From a virus, in the IMG/VR virus record IMGVR_UViG_3300022932_000015, positions 1 to 64,000 of that record: a DNA stretch of 64,000 nt. One strand, given 5' to 3'. Made by a program: the position numbers and the translations under genes. Below are positions 11,082-20,003 of the stretch, piece by piece. Below the pieces are notes generated by a model that worked only from the letters and a program-made list of their open reading frames with translations, did no database searches and had not been told where the DNA came from. How positions within the stretch are numbered: position 1 is the first letter of the stretch; every line of letters starts with the position of its first letter.

Positions 11082-14000
11082 ATGAGTTGTAGACAACATT
11101 TCACTAATCAAATAATTCTAGATATAAAGGATACTATAGGAGTTGGTAGAACCTCAGCTAAAGAATTGAAGTCATTAAAGATTCTATTACCAGTAGGTGG
11201 AATTAATAATGCAAATGAAAAGCTAGCTTCTAAAGCAAATACTTACAAATGGGGCCAGTCTATTCAGAAAACTATTAATAGTAAATACAATTCTAAAGTA
11301 TACGGTAATCTTATAGATTTAGATAATAACTCTAATCCCTATGGAACTATACTTAATATTACTATACCATCAAAGCTTATAGATGGTTATGAAAAGAAGT
11401 ATAATCAAACTGGATTAGCTCAAATTTCTAATACTGAAAATCCTGTTAATGAAAAGTTAAACGAAAGATTATCTTCAATCATAGAGGGGTTAGGAGTAAA
11501 AGTCGAATTCTTGGATAACTTTGATAAGTCAGACATAATAGGGTTATGGAATCCTATTAATAACCTAATACAAGTATCTAAAGACAAACAAGATGAGTCT
11601 ACACTTTCTGAGGAGGTGAGCCATGCTATAATTGATGGTCTTCCAAATGATCCTGCAGTTATAAACTTGATAAAAAATATAAATAAGCTAGGTTATAAGA
11701 CTATTTTAGCAGAGGAGAGTAGTGAATATGAAGAGTTATACAACAATGATATAAATCTCTTAAATAAAGAAGCTGCAGGTAAATTATTAAGTATAGCCCT
11801 AAGAGACAACTTTGAAAGTAATTCACCAGAAGTCTCTAAATTTTATAAGATATGTAAGATGATCTTTAACAAGATTAAACTCTTATTTAGATCAATATCT
11901 TCTGAAACTGTTGATTCTATACAAAAAGAGGTAGATGAAGTAACTAATAAAATTGCAAAATCGTTTTTATCTGATGAAATTAAAGAGCTAGACTTTAGCT
12001 ATGAAACTGAAAAAGCTATTTTATTTCAAGTAAAAGGAGAACCAAAATTACAAAAGAAAGATAAATATATTCAACAGATAGTTGAGTTGAAAAGAAGTAT
12101 TGCTAGGAACGAAAAGTCTCTAAACAATATTGATAAAAAATCAGTAGCTTTTGCTCAACTAGAAGAGAAAATTAATTTAATGAAAATTGCCTTACAGGAT
12201 TATTTATTAAATAGTAAAGAAGATTCATTAAGACAAACTGCATTATATCAACTTCAATTGATAAAAGGATTAATAGATGCATATGATTCAGGTCATAAAC
12301 CATCTACTAATGATATAAAAATAGCCTATGATACCTTACAATCTTTAAAGGATATTGTAGGTCTAGAGACTTACGTATTCAAAGCTACAGAAGATCCTGA
12401 ATTAGATGCTAAAAAGTTACTGGATTCTGTATCAGATATTCAAAGAGAATATGCTGTAAAAATAATTCAAGAACACTCTAATGAAGAAGTAAAGCCTACT
12501 GCAGAAGATATAGACGAACAAACTACAGACATAAATAAATTTACAATGGGTTTTGGTACGTTGACCAATCTGACGAATTACATTGCCAGAACTATAGGTA
12601 GTTTAATTAAAGCAGCTCAAATTAGAGTTTCTAAGAAACAAGGAGCTTTATATGAGGAGATTAGAAAAAATGTAGATAATCTTAAAAAGTGGGGTAAAAG
12701 AAACAATGTCCAAGATAAGGACTTGTACAACATTTTTCTACAAAATAATAGAGGAACTACAGTTTTAGTTAGAGAATATACTGAAGAATTTTATGAAGAT
12801 CTATATAAAGGATTTAAAAATAATAATTGGAAAACTTTAGCAACTAGAAATTCAGATGGTACTTATATACCATTGAACTTAAAAAAATATGAAAACCCTA
12901 ACTATAAAAAGATACAAGGAGATAAGGATTTAAAAGCATTCTATGAATTCTATCAGAAGACTATGTCTGAATCAATTGATAGACTTCCAACACATCTCTT
13001 AAAAGGTATGGGAGGAAGTTATAAAAATGGATTTGTAGCTAATATAGGTAGAGATGATTTACAACATTTACTAAATGCTTCAACATTCTTTGGTAAAGCT
13101 AAACAGTTATTCTCTAATATCACAAACATAAGAGTAAGAGAAGTATATAATGACGATTTTATTAGAGATGAGATACTTTCTAAAGATGAAATTCCTGTAA
13201 AATATCTAAAGAAGATAGCTTCTGAGGATAAGTCTAATGACTTAGGAGAAGCTTTATATAAATTCGGAGCCTTTACAATTAGTCATGAAGAGTTAACAGA
13301 AGTATTACCACAAGCAAGATTGCTTGAGAATCAATTATTAGCTAAAAAAAGTCTTGTTAAAGCTTCTAATCCTACTGAAACTGTAAATACAGAAGACAGT
13401 AACTTAGCCAAAATAGTTAAGAAGACTATTGAGATGCAGTTACTTGGTAAAACAAAAGAAGATCAAGGTAAGATCACTATTGGAGATATATATGATGAGA
13501 GTGGGGAAGTAATAGGTAAGAAGCATATTGCTGCTTCTAATATTGCTGATTTTGGATTGAAATACAACAGTTTACTTAGGATTGGATTTAACCCATTCAA
13601 TGCTATAACTAACGTTGTTATTGGTGAGGTTAGTACAGCAATGGAAGCTATAGGAGGTAGATATTTCAATAAGAAAGATCTAACTGATGCTACAGGTATA
13701 TTTTTCAAAGAAATAAACAACAAAGAATCTAAGTTAAAGAAATTATTAGAAGTATTTAATCCACTTCAAGAGTTAGAAGATTATGATTATGCTAAAAATG
13801 TTAGTATAAAATCTAATATTGAAGAGAAGATAAAAAGCTTTCTATATACTCCTCAGAAAACAGGAGAGTTATTTTTACAGAGCAGATCTATGATTGCGAT
13901 GCTAAAACACAAGAAATTTAAAGTTGGAGAAGCAGAAGTCAGTTTTTGGGATATATTAGATGATAACGGTGAGTTAAAAAAAGAATATGAATCCTTAATG

Positions 14001-14720
14001 ACAAAGGAAGAATTAGATAATCTTATTACTTCATTTTCAGCTAAAATTCAAGGAGTTAATTCAAAGATGCATGGTAGGTATTCTCAGAGAGATGCAGCTA
14101 TTATTAATCAGAATATTCTTTGGAGAATGGCTTTCCAATTTAAAAAATGGATTCCAGCAGCAATAGAGACTAGATTTGGAAGTAAACAATTTGATAATAT
14201 AACTCAGGATGTTCAAGAAGGAAGATGGAATACAATGGTTAAACTTCTGTTAAACTATAAAGATACATATTCAAGGTTGCAGAGAGGTGAATTAGAAGAA
14301 TATGAAATTTATAATTTCAAAAAGAGTAGCACTGAATTAGTAATTCTTATTGCAACAATAGTTTTATACTATGGATTAAAATGGGATGATGATGAAGAAA
14401 GAAAGAATGATCCTTGGTATAAATTTACTATGGATCAGTTAGATAAAGTTTCTGGAGATTTATTATTCTTATCAAATCCTAAAAATGTAACTAAATTAAC
14501 TAAGTCTCCATTTGCTATTACTAAACTAGCAGATCAAATATTAGACTTAGGATCTTCTTTACCAACTTTATTAGGTTATGGAGAAATGGATTATCAATCT
14601 GGTCCTAATAAAGGACATAACAAAGTTGTAACAAACATAATTGGATTAACTCCTGGTGTAAAACCATTTGGAGAAGTTGCTAAAATGTTTAATGAACAAA
14701 AATATAGAGAATATCACTAA
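11082..14720 (+). CDS. Second giant virion protein (1,212 aa), probable ejected capsid/tail cargo
   Basis: It starts 1 nt after the polymerase gene stops, so the two are translationally coupled. Near residue 177 there is a zincin-like stretch (LSEEVSHAI) in which the first His of HExxH is replaced by Glu, followed about 55 residues on by LNKEAAGKLLS. This looks like a degenerate copy of the peptidase module of the preceding protein. The middle is a long charged helical region. Near the C terminus a hydrophobic segment (TELVILIATIVLYYGL) could cross a membrane. Crass-like phages carry several such giant proteins that are packaged and ejected with the polymerase; that role is inferred from context and size. 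Confidence 0.65.
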   Translation: MSCRQHFTNQIILDIKDTIGVGRTSAKELKSLKILLPVGGINNANEKLASKANTYKWGQSIQKTINSKYNSKVYGNLIDLDNNSNPYGTILNITIPSKLIDGYEKKYNQTGLAQISNTENPVNEKLNERLSSIIEGLGVKVEFLDNFDKSDIIGLWNPINNLIQVSKDKQDESTLSEEVSHAIIDGLPNDPAVINLIKNINKLGYKTILAEESSEYEELYNNDINLLNKEAAGKLLSIALRDNFESNSPEVSKFYKICKMIFNKIKLLFRSISSETVDSIQKEVDEVTNKIAKSFLSDEIKELDFSYETEKAILFQVKGEPKLQKKDKYIQQIVELKRSIARNEKSLNNIDKKSVAFAQLEEKINLMKIALQDYLLNSKEDSLRQTALYQLQLIKGLIDAYDSGHKPSTNDIKIAYDTLQSLKDIVGLETYVFKATEDPELDAKKLLDSVSDIQREYAVKIIQEHSNEEVKPTAEDIDEQTTDINKFTMGFGTLTNLTNYIARTIGSLIKAAQIRVSKKQGALYEEIRKNVDNLKKWGKRNNVQDKDLYNIFLQNNRGTTVLVREYTEEFYEDLYKGFKNNNWKTLATRNSDGTYIPLNLKKYENPNYKKIQGDKDLKAFYEFYQKTMSESIDRLPTHLLKGMGGSYKNGFVANIGRDDLQHLLNASTFFGKAKQLFSNITNIRVREVYNDDFIRDEILSKDEIPVKYLKKIASEDKSNDLGEALYKFGAFTISHEELTEVLPQARLLENQLLAKKSLVKASNPTETVNTEDSNLAKIVKKTIEMQLLGKTKEDQGKITIGDIYDESGEVIGKKHIAASNIADFGLKYNSLLRIGFNPFNAITNVVIGEVSTAMEAIGGRYFNKKDLTDATGIFFKEINNKESKLKKLLEVFNPLQELEDYDYAKNVSIKSNIEEKIKSFLYTPQKTGELFLQSRSMIAMLKHKKFKVGEAEVSFWDILDDNGELKKEYESLMTKEELDNLITSFSAKIQGVNSKMHGRYSQRDAAIINQNILWRMAFQFKKWIPAAIETRFGSKQFDNITQDVQEGRWNTMVKLLLNYKDTYSRLQRGELEEYEIYNFKKSSTELVILIATIVLYYGLKWDDDEERKNDPWYKFTMDQLDKVSGDLLFLSNPKNVTKLTKSPFAITKLADQILDLGSSLPTLLGYGEMDYQSGPNKGHNKVVTNIIGLTPGVKPFGEVAKMFNEQKYREYH

Positions 14721-14727
14721 AATATAA

Positions 14728-14762
14728 AAAACAGAAGATGCTTATTTAACATCTTCTGTTTT
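14728..14762. terminator. Bidirectional terminator between converging blocks
   Basis: A perfect 13-bp stem (14728-14740 with 14750-14762) with a 9-nt loop, A-rich on one side and T-rich on the other, so it ends in a U-run on either strand. It sits exactly where the rightward giant genes meet the leftward block. Its right arm lies within the last codons of the leftward 14742 gene. Confidence 0.85.
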
Positions 14763-14951
14763 AATTATTTCACCACTTTCTTCAAATACAGAAAGTTCAG
14801 TATACTCACTAGATCTACCATACCTCATTAAGTGGGTAGTTCCACCAGTAACACCTACAGTGTTGCATTTACAATACTTAACAGTATCATCATTAGATTC
14901 TAATATTTGCTTACACTTATTACATTGAATTTTGTTTACTAATATTTCCAT
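14742..14951 (-). CDS. Small zinc-ribbon protein
   Basis: About 69 residues from the second ATG (14951); a first ATG at 14963 would overlap the stop of the glycosylase gene. A CxxC pair (CNKC) and a CKC motif about 16 residues later suggest a zinc ribbon, followed by GGTTHLMR and an acidic tail. Small phage proteins with this plan (two Cys pairs, then a GGT segment) are common in phages of Firmicutes and Bacteroidota and have no assigned role. It is the last gene of the leftward block. Confidence 0.6.
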   Translation of the reverse strand: MEILVNKIQCNKCKQILESNDDTVKYCKCNTVGVTGGTTHLMRYGRSSEYTELSVFEESGEIIKTEDVK

Positions 14952-14956
14952 AATAT

Positions 14957-15583
14957 TTACCAATTTATTTTTACTTCCAGTAATTTGTTGGCTTCATTAA
15001 AACAATCTCTATAATTCCAAGTTCTTTTCTGATAACTTGCAGCTACAGGATGTTCACATTCTAAAATTTTGCTATTTTTTATAATAGCTTTAAAGCTTTG
15101 AGCATCTTTTCCCCATAACATAAATATTATACCTTTCTTATCAAGCTCTTCAATAGTTCTAACTATAAAGCTTTCCCACCCCATTCCTCTATGACTACCA
15201 CTTTTTCCTGAATCTACTGTTAAAACAGAATTGAGAAGCATAACACCCTGTTCTGTCCAAGGAGTTAAGTTAGTCTTAAGATCTTTTCCTAAGGCTTCTC
15301 TAAGTTTAACAATTGTAGGAGTAACTTTCCCTGAAGTAGAGAAAGCTAAACCATGAGCTTCACTAGGATTTATATATGGATCTTGTCCTATAATACAAAT
15401 CTTAACCCTACTATAAGGAGTAAATTTATAAGCGTTAAACACGTCAGTACTTGCTGGATAAACAGTATTCTTAGTTCTTCTTTCTTGAATAAAAGCACTT
15501 AACTTTGACATATAAGGTTTAGTGAATTCATCTTTTAAAATAGAATACCATTCCTTACCTAAATATTCGCTTAGTCTATTCAT
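14957..15583 (-). CDS. ung: Uracil-DNA glycosylase, family 1
   Basis: A 208-residue protein with the family 1 signature GQDPY (Asp68 would activate water, Tyr70 would exclude thymine), LLNSVLTV around Asn118 (uracil recognition) and a late HP motif (His178), where the canonical HPSPLS is changed to HPVAAS. It removes uracil from DNA to start base excision repair, or keeps phage DNA free of uracil. Length is normal for the family. It ends beside the zinc-ribbon gene and begins 2 nt from the phosphatase gene upstream, so it is part of the same leftward operon. Confidence 0.92.
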   Translation of the reverse strand: MNRLSEYLGKEWYSILKDEFTKPYMSKLSAFIQERRTKNTVYPASTDVFNAYKFTPYSRVKICIIGQDPYINPSEAHGLAFSTSGKVTPTIVKLREALGKDLKTNLTPWTEQGVMLLNSVLTVDSGKSGSHRGMGWESFIVRTIEELDKKGIIFMLWGKDAQSFKAIIKNSKILECEHPVAASYQKRTWNYRDCFNEANKLLEVKINW

Positions 15584-15585
15584 AA

Positions 15586-16215
15586 TTAGTTTGTTTTCTC
15601 ATTGTGATGGTCAACTATTTTGACAGGAATTTTGGACATTATCTGCATAATCTCATCTATATGATAAGGAAATAAATTATTAGTATCAACTCCAACATCC
15701 ATAGATCTACCTAATCCTGGTAGTGTATTATGAGAATGACCATATAGATGTATAATACCATGGTGAGATTGATTCCAAACTCTATGACTATAGTGTGATA
15801 AAAAGAACTTCTGTTTACCTACAACTCCAAATTTTCTATCAACATTAACAGAAATTTGTTTCACATAATTACAACTTGCAAATAATCCTCTATAAGGACT
15901 ATCAGAAGGCTCAATATGTTGATCGTGATTACCAAATATCAAATGAATTTCTCTACAGTTTATTTGATCTCTAAATCTTTTAATGTTCTCATGTCCTCCA
16001 AAAGACCAATCTCCTAAGTGATATAAAATATCATCAGATTTAACTACACTATTTATACTCTTTAATAAGGCATAGTTGTGTTCCTCTAGAGTGTCAAAAT
16101 CTCTAGTACTTTGATGAGATCCAGTAAGATCCCATCCAGAAGTACCTCTAACTATATTCTTATGTCCAAAATGGGTATCACTAGTGAACCATATATTTCT
16201 TTTGGTCTGATCCAT
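15586..16215 (-). CDS. Calcineurin-like metallophosphatase
   Basis: A 209-residue protein with the metal-binding series of this fold: SDTHFGH near the N terminus, GDW, GNHD and a C-terminal YGHSH. The set is intact, so an active two-metal phosphoesterase is likely. Proteins of this type act on cyclic phosphates, nucleotides or phosphate ends of RNA. Its neighbours upstream are an RlaP-like nucleotidyltransferase, a polynucleotide kinase and an RNA ligase, so RNA end processing is a reasonable guess. It overlaps the upstream gene by 35 nt. Confidence 0.85.
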   Translation of the reverse strand: MDQTKRNIWFTSDTHFGHKNIVRGTSGWDLTGSHQSTRDFDTLEEHNYALLKSINSVVKSDDILYHLGDWSFGGHENIKRFRDQINCREIHLIFGNHDQHIEPSDSPYRGLFASCNYVKQISVNVDRKFGVVGKQKFFLSHYSHRVWNQSHHGIIHLYGHSHNTLPGLGRSMDVGVDTNNLFPYHIDEIMQIMSKIPVKIVDHHNEKTN

Positions 16216-17263
16216 AATAATCTTGTCTAATTTTAATTAATAGTTTCATAAAAAATCCTCTTTCTACCTTATCAGGTAAATCAGAGGAATTAAATTCTCT
16301 GTACAAATCATCAATCAACAAAGTAGCTTTGTCTAATAACTTCTGTAAATCATGTTTACCTTTTCTTATTTCTATAAGAAATTCAGCATTTGGTCTTCTT
16401 ACATTTATTGTTTTCTGCTTTGCAATTTCTATACCAGTTTCTAGTAACCTATAGCAGTGAAGTAAATTTTTACCATCAATCTTTTGACCATGGTCTTCAA
16501 CATCAATATATCTTTGTACATTTCTGTTCTTTAACCAGTCACTATACTCTCTATAATCCTTACAATGTTTAATGTAACCATCTTTATTATAAGATATTAC
16601 AGTAGAATTTAAAGTCTGATCTTTTGGAATAGAACTAAGTCTCAAGTCATTGCTAGTTTCTTCATGATTAATTATACCATGATATCCTAATGTACCATTA
16701 GAAGGATATATGAAATAAAGATCTCTAGCATTGTTTATTACAGATACTCCATAGTATTCTTGCTTTTGGCTATGAAAATCTCTTTGAGTTAGTAACCATT
16801 CCTTCAATGGTTTAGTACCAAGTAAAGTTATTACATAACAAAAATCTAAAGGAGTCTTTCTAATCATATTAGATGTCTCCCAATTCATTTTCTTATTTAA
16901 TCCTTTAGCTTTTTCTATCTGAGCATATGCATAACCTCCAAAAGAATGTTTACATGATTTTGATAAAAACTTATCTCTTTCTTTCAAAAGTAAATCAAAT
17001 ACAGGAGCTTTGAAAATAATACAGTCTTCAGGAGAATATAATATTTCAAGCATTGTTGGATTTCCTGTACAACACAAATCAATAAATCTTCTAAGTTCAT
17101 AGTAACATTCATCTTTATTTACAGAATACTGCTCTTGATAACCATTTACAATAACATCTTCTGGATCTTGTAGATAAACACCTTTGAAATCTTCATCAGA
17201 ACCTTCTATATTTGTACCATAAGCATGAGAACCAACTCTAACCTTGAATATTATATCCTTCAT
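16181..17263 (-). CDS. RlaP-like nucleotidyltransferase (RNA repair family)
   Basis: A 360-residue protein that opens with the polymerase-beta type signature GSHAYGTNIEGSDEDFKG (residues about 11-28), where the GS pair and the spaced Asp/Glu residues bind metal and nucleotide. The remainder matches the layout of the RlaP family (DNA polymerase beta superfamily, linked to RNA repair), including a conserved ML/EILYSPED stretch. In bacteria, rlaP-type genes sit with RNA ligases and kinases. Here they are separated only by a 109-residue gene. The exact reaction is not established for this family. Confidence 0.8.
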   Translation of the reverse strand: MKDIIFKVRVGSHAYGTNIEGSDEDFKGVYLQDPEDVIVNGYQEQYSVNKDECYYELRRFIDLCCTGNPTMLEILYSPEDCIIFKAPVFDLLLKERDKFLSKSCKHSFGGYAYAQIEKAKGLNKKMNWETSNMIRKTPLDFCYVITLLGTKPLKEWLLTQRDFHSQKQEYYGVSVINNARDLYFIYPSNGTLGYHGIINHEETSNDLRLSSIPKDQTLNSTVISYNKDGYIKHCKDYREYSDWLKNRNVQRYIDVEDHGQKIDGKNLLHCYRLLETGIEIAKQKTINVRRPNAEFLIEIRKGKHDLQKLLDKATLLIDDLYREFNSSDLPDKVERGFFMKLLIKIRQDYYGSDQKKYMVH

Positions 17264-17267
17264 CTTT

Positions 17268-17597
17268 TTAAAGTTCTAAATGATTTCTAACCTTATTGTC
17301 TATTTTCATTATATCCTCTACAGATATATTATAATGATTCTCTAATTCCTTCTTAAAATTATAGTAAGTATCACCAGTGATTAATTTTAAATCATGCCCA
17401 TGATCTCCATTATCAAATGGACTAGGGCAACTACATCCAGAATCACTATCATAATAAAGATCACCCGTATCTAACTTCTCCCAAATACAAAATATATCAA
17501 ATTCATAAGAACCTGCAGTATCTATATATTCAAATATCTGTAATCCACATTTCTCAGGACTATAATATGGATTATCATCAAACTTTAAATTTGTCAT
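17268..17597 (-). CDS. Conserved phage protein with SGCSCPSPF motif
   Basis: A 109-residue acidic protein containing YDSDSGCSCPSPFDN, a motif I know from uncharacterised proteins of actinophages and other phages. No enzymatic fold can be named. It lies inside the RNA-repair cassette and overlaps the kinase gene by 20 nt, so it is co-translated with it; whether it works with the repair enzymes is unknown. Confidence 0.7.
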   Translation of the reverse strand: MTNLKFDDNPYYSPEKCGLQIFEYIDTAGSYEFDIFCIWEKLDTGDLYYDSDSGCSCPSPFDNGDHGHDLKLITGDTYYNFKKELENHYNISVEDIMKIDNKVRNHLEL

Positions 17598-18057
17598 ATT
17601 TACTTTTATTAATTTTATTATAATTTTTATACATTTGGTTCATAATTCTAATTGGAATCCATTTACCAGTTTTAAAGTATCTAACTACATTTCTATAGTG
17701 AGCCTTTGATAAGGATATATCAAAAAATTTAATTTTGATATTAACGCCAATACGCTCATATCTGTTTATAATTTCATCAATATATTTCTCTTTGCAATGT
17801 GTATTATCTAAAATGATTTTACAGACCGCTTTTCTATTTAGAAGATTATTTACTCTATCACTAAATTTTCTAGTAACAAAATCTTCACTTGCTTTAGTAT
17901 ATTGATTTTTACCATACTTTTCTCTTATTCTATCTCTAGAAACAGAAGAAATACATTGACAAAGAAGACTTAATTGTTGTTTAGCTGTATACGTTGACTT
18001 ACCACTACAAGGTATGCCGACTAATATTATCAATTCTTTAGTATATCTAATTCCCAT
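17578..18057 (-). CDS. Polynucleotide kinase (P-loop kinase domain)
   Basis: A 159-residue kinase with Walker A at about residues 14-22 (VGIPCSGKST), followed by the SRDxxR stretch (SRDRIREKYG) typical of T4 Pnk-like kinases and an LDNT segment. It would phosphorylate 5'-OH ends of RNA or DNA. The C-terminal phosphatase domain of T4 Pnkp is absent; the nearby stand-alone phosphatase could supply it. It starts 11 nt downstream of the RNA ligase gene, in line with a kinase-ligase repair pair. Confidence 0.85.
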   Translation of the reverse strand: MGIRYTKELIILVGIPCSGKSTYTAKQQLSLLCQCISSVSRDRIREKYGKNQYTKASEDFVTRKFSDRVNNLLNRKAVCKIILDNTHCKEKYIDEIINRYERIGVNIKIKFFDISLSKAHYRNVVRYFKTGKWIPIRIMNQMYKNYNKINKSKYDKFKV

Positions 18058-18068
18058 AAATAAATGTT

Positions 18069-19199
18069 TTAATGGCTATCAGTAGTTCCATGTTTTTCAC
18101 CATAAACAAGATAGTCTGGATTTATAACTTTCGAGATTTTTCTTCTATCTCCAGTTGCAGATTTTACTACTATACCTTCATGTGGCACTTTACTACCTTG
18201 AATAAATTGATCAAATACTAATCCATCTTGAATTTCTTTAGACCATCGGCCCATGTATAAATACTCTACTGTATCACAAATATTTAGATTTGAGTTTAAG
18301 TAGTGAAACTCATGATCAGCACAATACTCTCCATCAATTTGAATATCAAAGGACTTTAATACATATTCATGAGGAGAGCCATAATCATAGTTCTTTTGGA
18401 TTCCTTTACCAAAAATCTCTCCATAAAGTATTACTCCCTTACCTAAGGTAGATGGACTAAAGTTAGATCTAACAAATTTCCAGAGTCTATGCTTAATATA
18501 ATATTTCTCAGCTACAGTAGCCCAAACATCAGTATCGTAAAATCCTTGAGAATCAGAACCTTTTTCAACATTATGAGATCCATAAACGTATTCATAAGCT
18601 ATCCAAGTATTACCAAAGAACTTTCTAATTCTATCTAGTATAGACATTCTATGTTTTTTAACAATCCCATATCTAGCATTAGTCCCATGAATTTTACGAG
18701 TAATTACTACATCATCACCATCAGCAAACATGTTAGGAACATTCTTTTGATTTGGAAACTTATAATATATCTCAAAAGCAGGATTGCCTTTATATTTTCT
18801 AGTTTTACCACTAGCTAATTGAATATTTCTTACAGGTGGTTCATATTTAAAGATACCTAATGTAGGCATCCAGTCAGATCCTTCTTTAACTAATTTAGGA
18901 CTTCCAAAAACATCATTTAGAGGAATTAGTATACATTCACTGTACACTCCTCTAAGCTTCACAGTTCTCACTCTTGACTTATTTCTTAGATAAGATATAA
19001 CACCCCATTTAGTAGCTAAGTCTTCAGGTATTACTGCATCTGTTGTTATGCATAAAATTAAATCCCCTTCCTTATGTATTCCTTTTTGGACTACTGAAGT
19101 CCACCCATTAACTGTACAAAGCTCTATTTTGTCAGCTCCCTCTATGGGTTCAATCTTATTAATTTTGTTTATAAAACAAACTGAGTCTAAATTTTCCAT
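18069..19199 (-). CDS. RNA ligase, DraRnl (Rnl5)-like with N-terminal OB domain
   Basis: A 376-residue protein. The first ~120 residues resemble an OB-fold module with VGGKLRG-like elements (VKLRGVYSECIL). The ligase domain carries motif I KIHGTN (Lys169 would be adenylated), motif IIIa (VILYGEIFG, about 256-264), motif IV EGIVVKS (341-347) and motif V with KVINPDYLV. An N-terminal OB domain before the nucleotidyltransferase domain is the plan of Deinococcus DraRnl rather than T4 Rnl1 or Rnl2. It would seal RNA nicks using ATP. It is the first gene downstream of tRNA-Met. Confidence 0.88.
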   Translation of the reverse strand: MENLDSVCFINKINKIEPIEGADKIELCTVNGWTSVVQKGIHKEGDLILCITTDAVIPEDLATKWGVISYLRNKSRVRTVKLRGVYSECILIPLNDVFGSPKLVKEGSDWMPTLGIFKYEPPVRNIQLASGKTRKYKGNPAFEIYYKFPNQKNVPNMFADGDDVVITRKIHGTNARYGIVKKHRMSILDRIRKFFGNTWIAYEYVYGSHNVEKGSDSQGFYDTDVWATVAEKYYIKHRLWKFVRSNFSPSTLGKGVILYGEIFGKGIQKNYDYGSPHEYVLKSFDIQIDGEYCADHEFHYLNSNLNICDTVEYLYMGRWSKEIQDGLVFDQFIQGSKVPHEGIVVKSATGDRRKISKVINPDYLVYGEKHGTTDSH

Positions 19200-19230
19200 T
19201 TATTATGTTTAATATTTATATTTAGTTAGT

Positions 19231-19301
19231 GTTCCCTACAGGATCTGAACCTGTGACCTTCACGTTATGAGCGTGTTGCTCTACCACTGAGCTAAGAGAA
19301 C
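19231..19301 (-). tRNA. tRNA-Met (anticodon CAT)
   Basis: The complement folds as a cloverleaf: acceptor GTTCTCT with AGGGAAC, D-arm GCTC/GAGC, anticodon loop CTCATAA on a CACG/CGTG stem (outermost pair A-A mismatched) and T-arm ACAGG/CCTGT with loop TTCAGAT. CCA is not encoded. Anticodon CAT could serve Met, or Ile if lysidinylated. The roughly 180 nt between the tRNA and the next gene show nothing I can name. Confidence 0.9.
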
Positions 19302-19481
19302 AAAAGAAACCAGACGACTTTAGCTTTCTGGATTAATATAAGCATTGGGCTGAACCATCTTATATAGCTACCTATAATTAGCATATGACACATATAGGGT
19401 ACTCAACTTTCATTTAATCTACTGGTGAGTATAACATCTCCATTCAATTAAAGAGGAAGAAGTTGGTGCAATAAGATATTC

Positions 19482-19724
19482 CTATACTAGAATAGTAGTT
19501 TCTTTGCGTATAAATTTTCTTGCAGAGTTGTTTAAAAAAGATGTTAAACAGTTCGCCCTTTCTACTAAATCAAATTTTTCTGCAATTGTTAATCCACTTA
19601 AATCCTCTGGAGTAGCGGTTTTATATTTTTCGGTATCAAGTTTTATATTAGAATTACCAAGTCTAGAGTAAGATTTAGACTCACTGTCCCAAACTGATTC
19701 AAATTCAATTATTAAATTTTTCAT
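19482..19724 (-). CDS. Hypothetical protein, 80 aa
   Basis: Not recognised. A small protein with a beta-rich N terminus (LIIEFESVWD) and a helical centre (SGLTIAEKFDLVERAN). It ends with TAG; reading through would add only about 12 residues, so TAG is probably a true stop here. Confidence 0.5.
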   Translation of the reverse strand: MKNLIIEFESVWDSESKSYSRLGNSNIKLDTEKYKTATPEDLSGLTIAEKFDLVERANCLTSFLNNSARKFIRKETTILV

Positions 19725-19796
19725 ATTTTTTTAAGTTTAATTTAATTATAAAATCTAGATTTTTAAAGAGCTTCTTGATTAGTAAACTCATCCTTA

Positions 19797-20003
19797 CTAC
19801 TCAACTCTTGAAACTTTAACTCCTTTTATGCCATTTTCTTCTATATTAGAAGTACTGAAAGTCTTATTTCTATTAACATTTTTAGACTTTTGCATACTTA
19901 ATATATCACACAAATCTTTTACAGTTTTATTTGGTATAAAGAAACTTTCATCAACTTTAAGATCTGTAATTGGACATTTGAAAGATCCTCTTCTAGCTCG
20001 CAT
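19797..20003 (-). CDS. Small conserved phage protein (ESFFIP motif)
   Basis: A 68-residue basic protein with CPITDLKVDESFFIPNK followed by a helix and a C-terminal GIKGVKVSRVE. This plan (an 'I..L.vGESFF.P' start and a 'G.RV.R' end) recurs in small uncharacterised phage proteins. Its start codon lies within the last codons of the NAMPT gene in another frame, so translation is probably coupled. Confidence 0.65.
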   Translation of the reverse strand: MRARRGSFKCPITDLKVDESFFIPNKTVKDLCDILSMQKSKNVNRNKTFSTSNIEENGIKGVKVSRVE

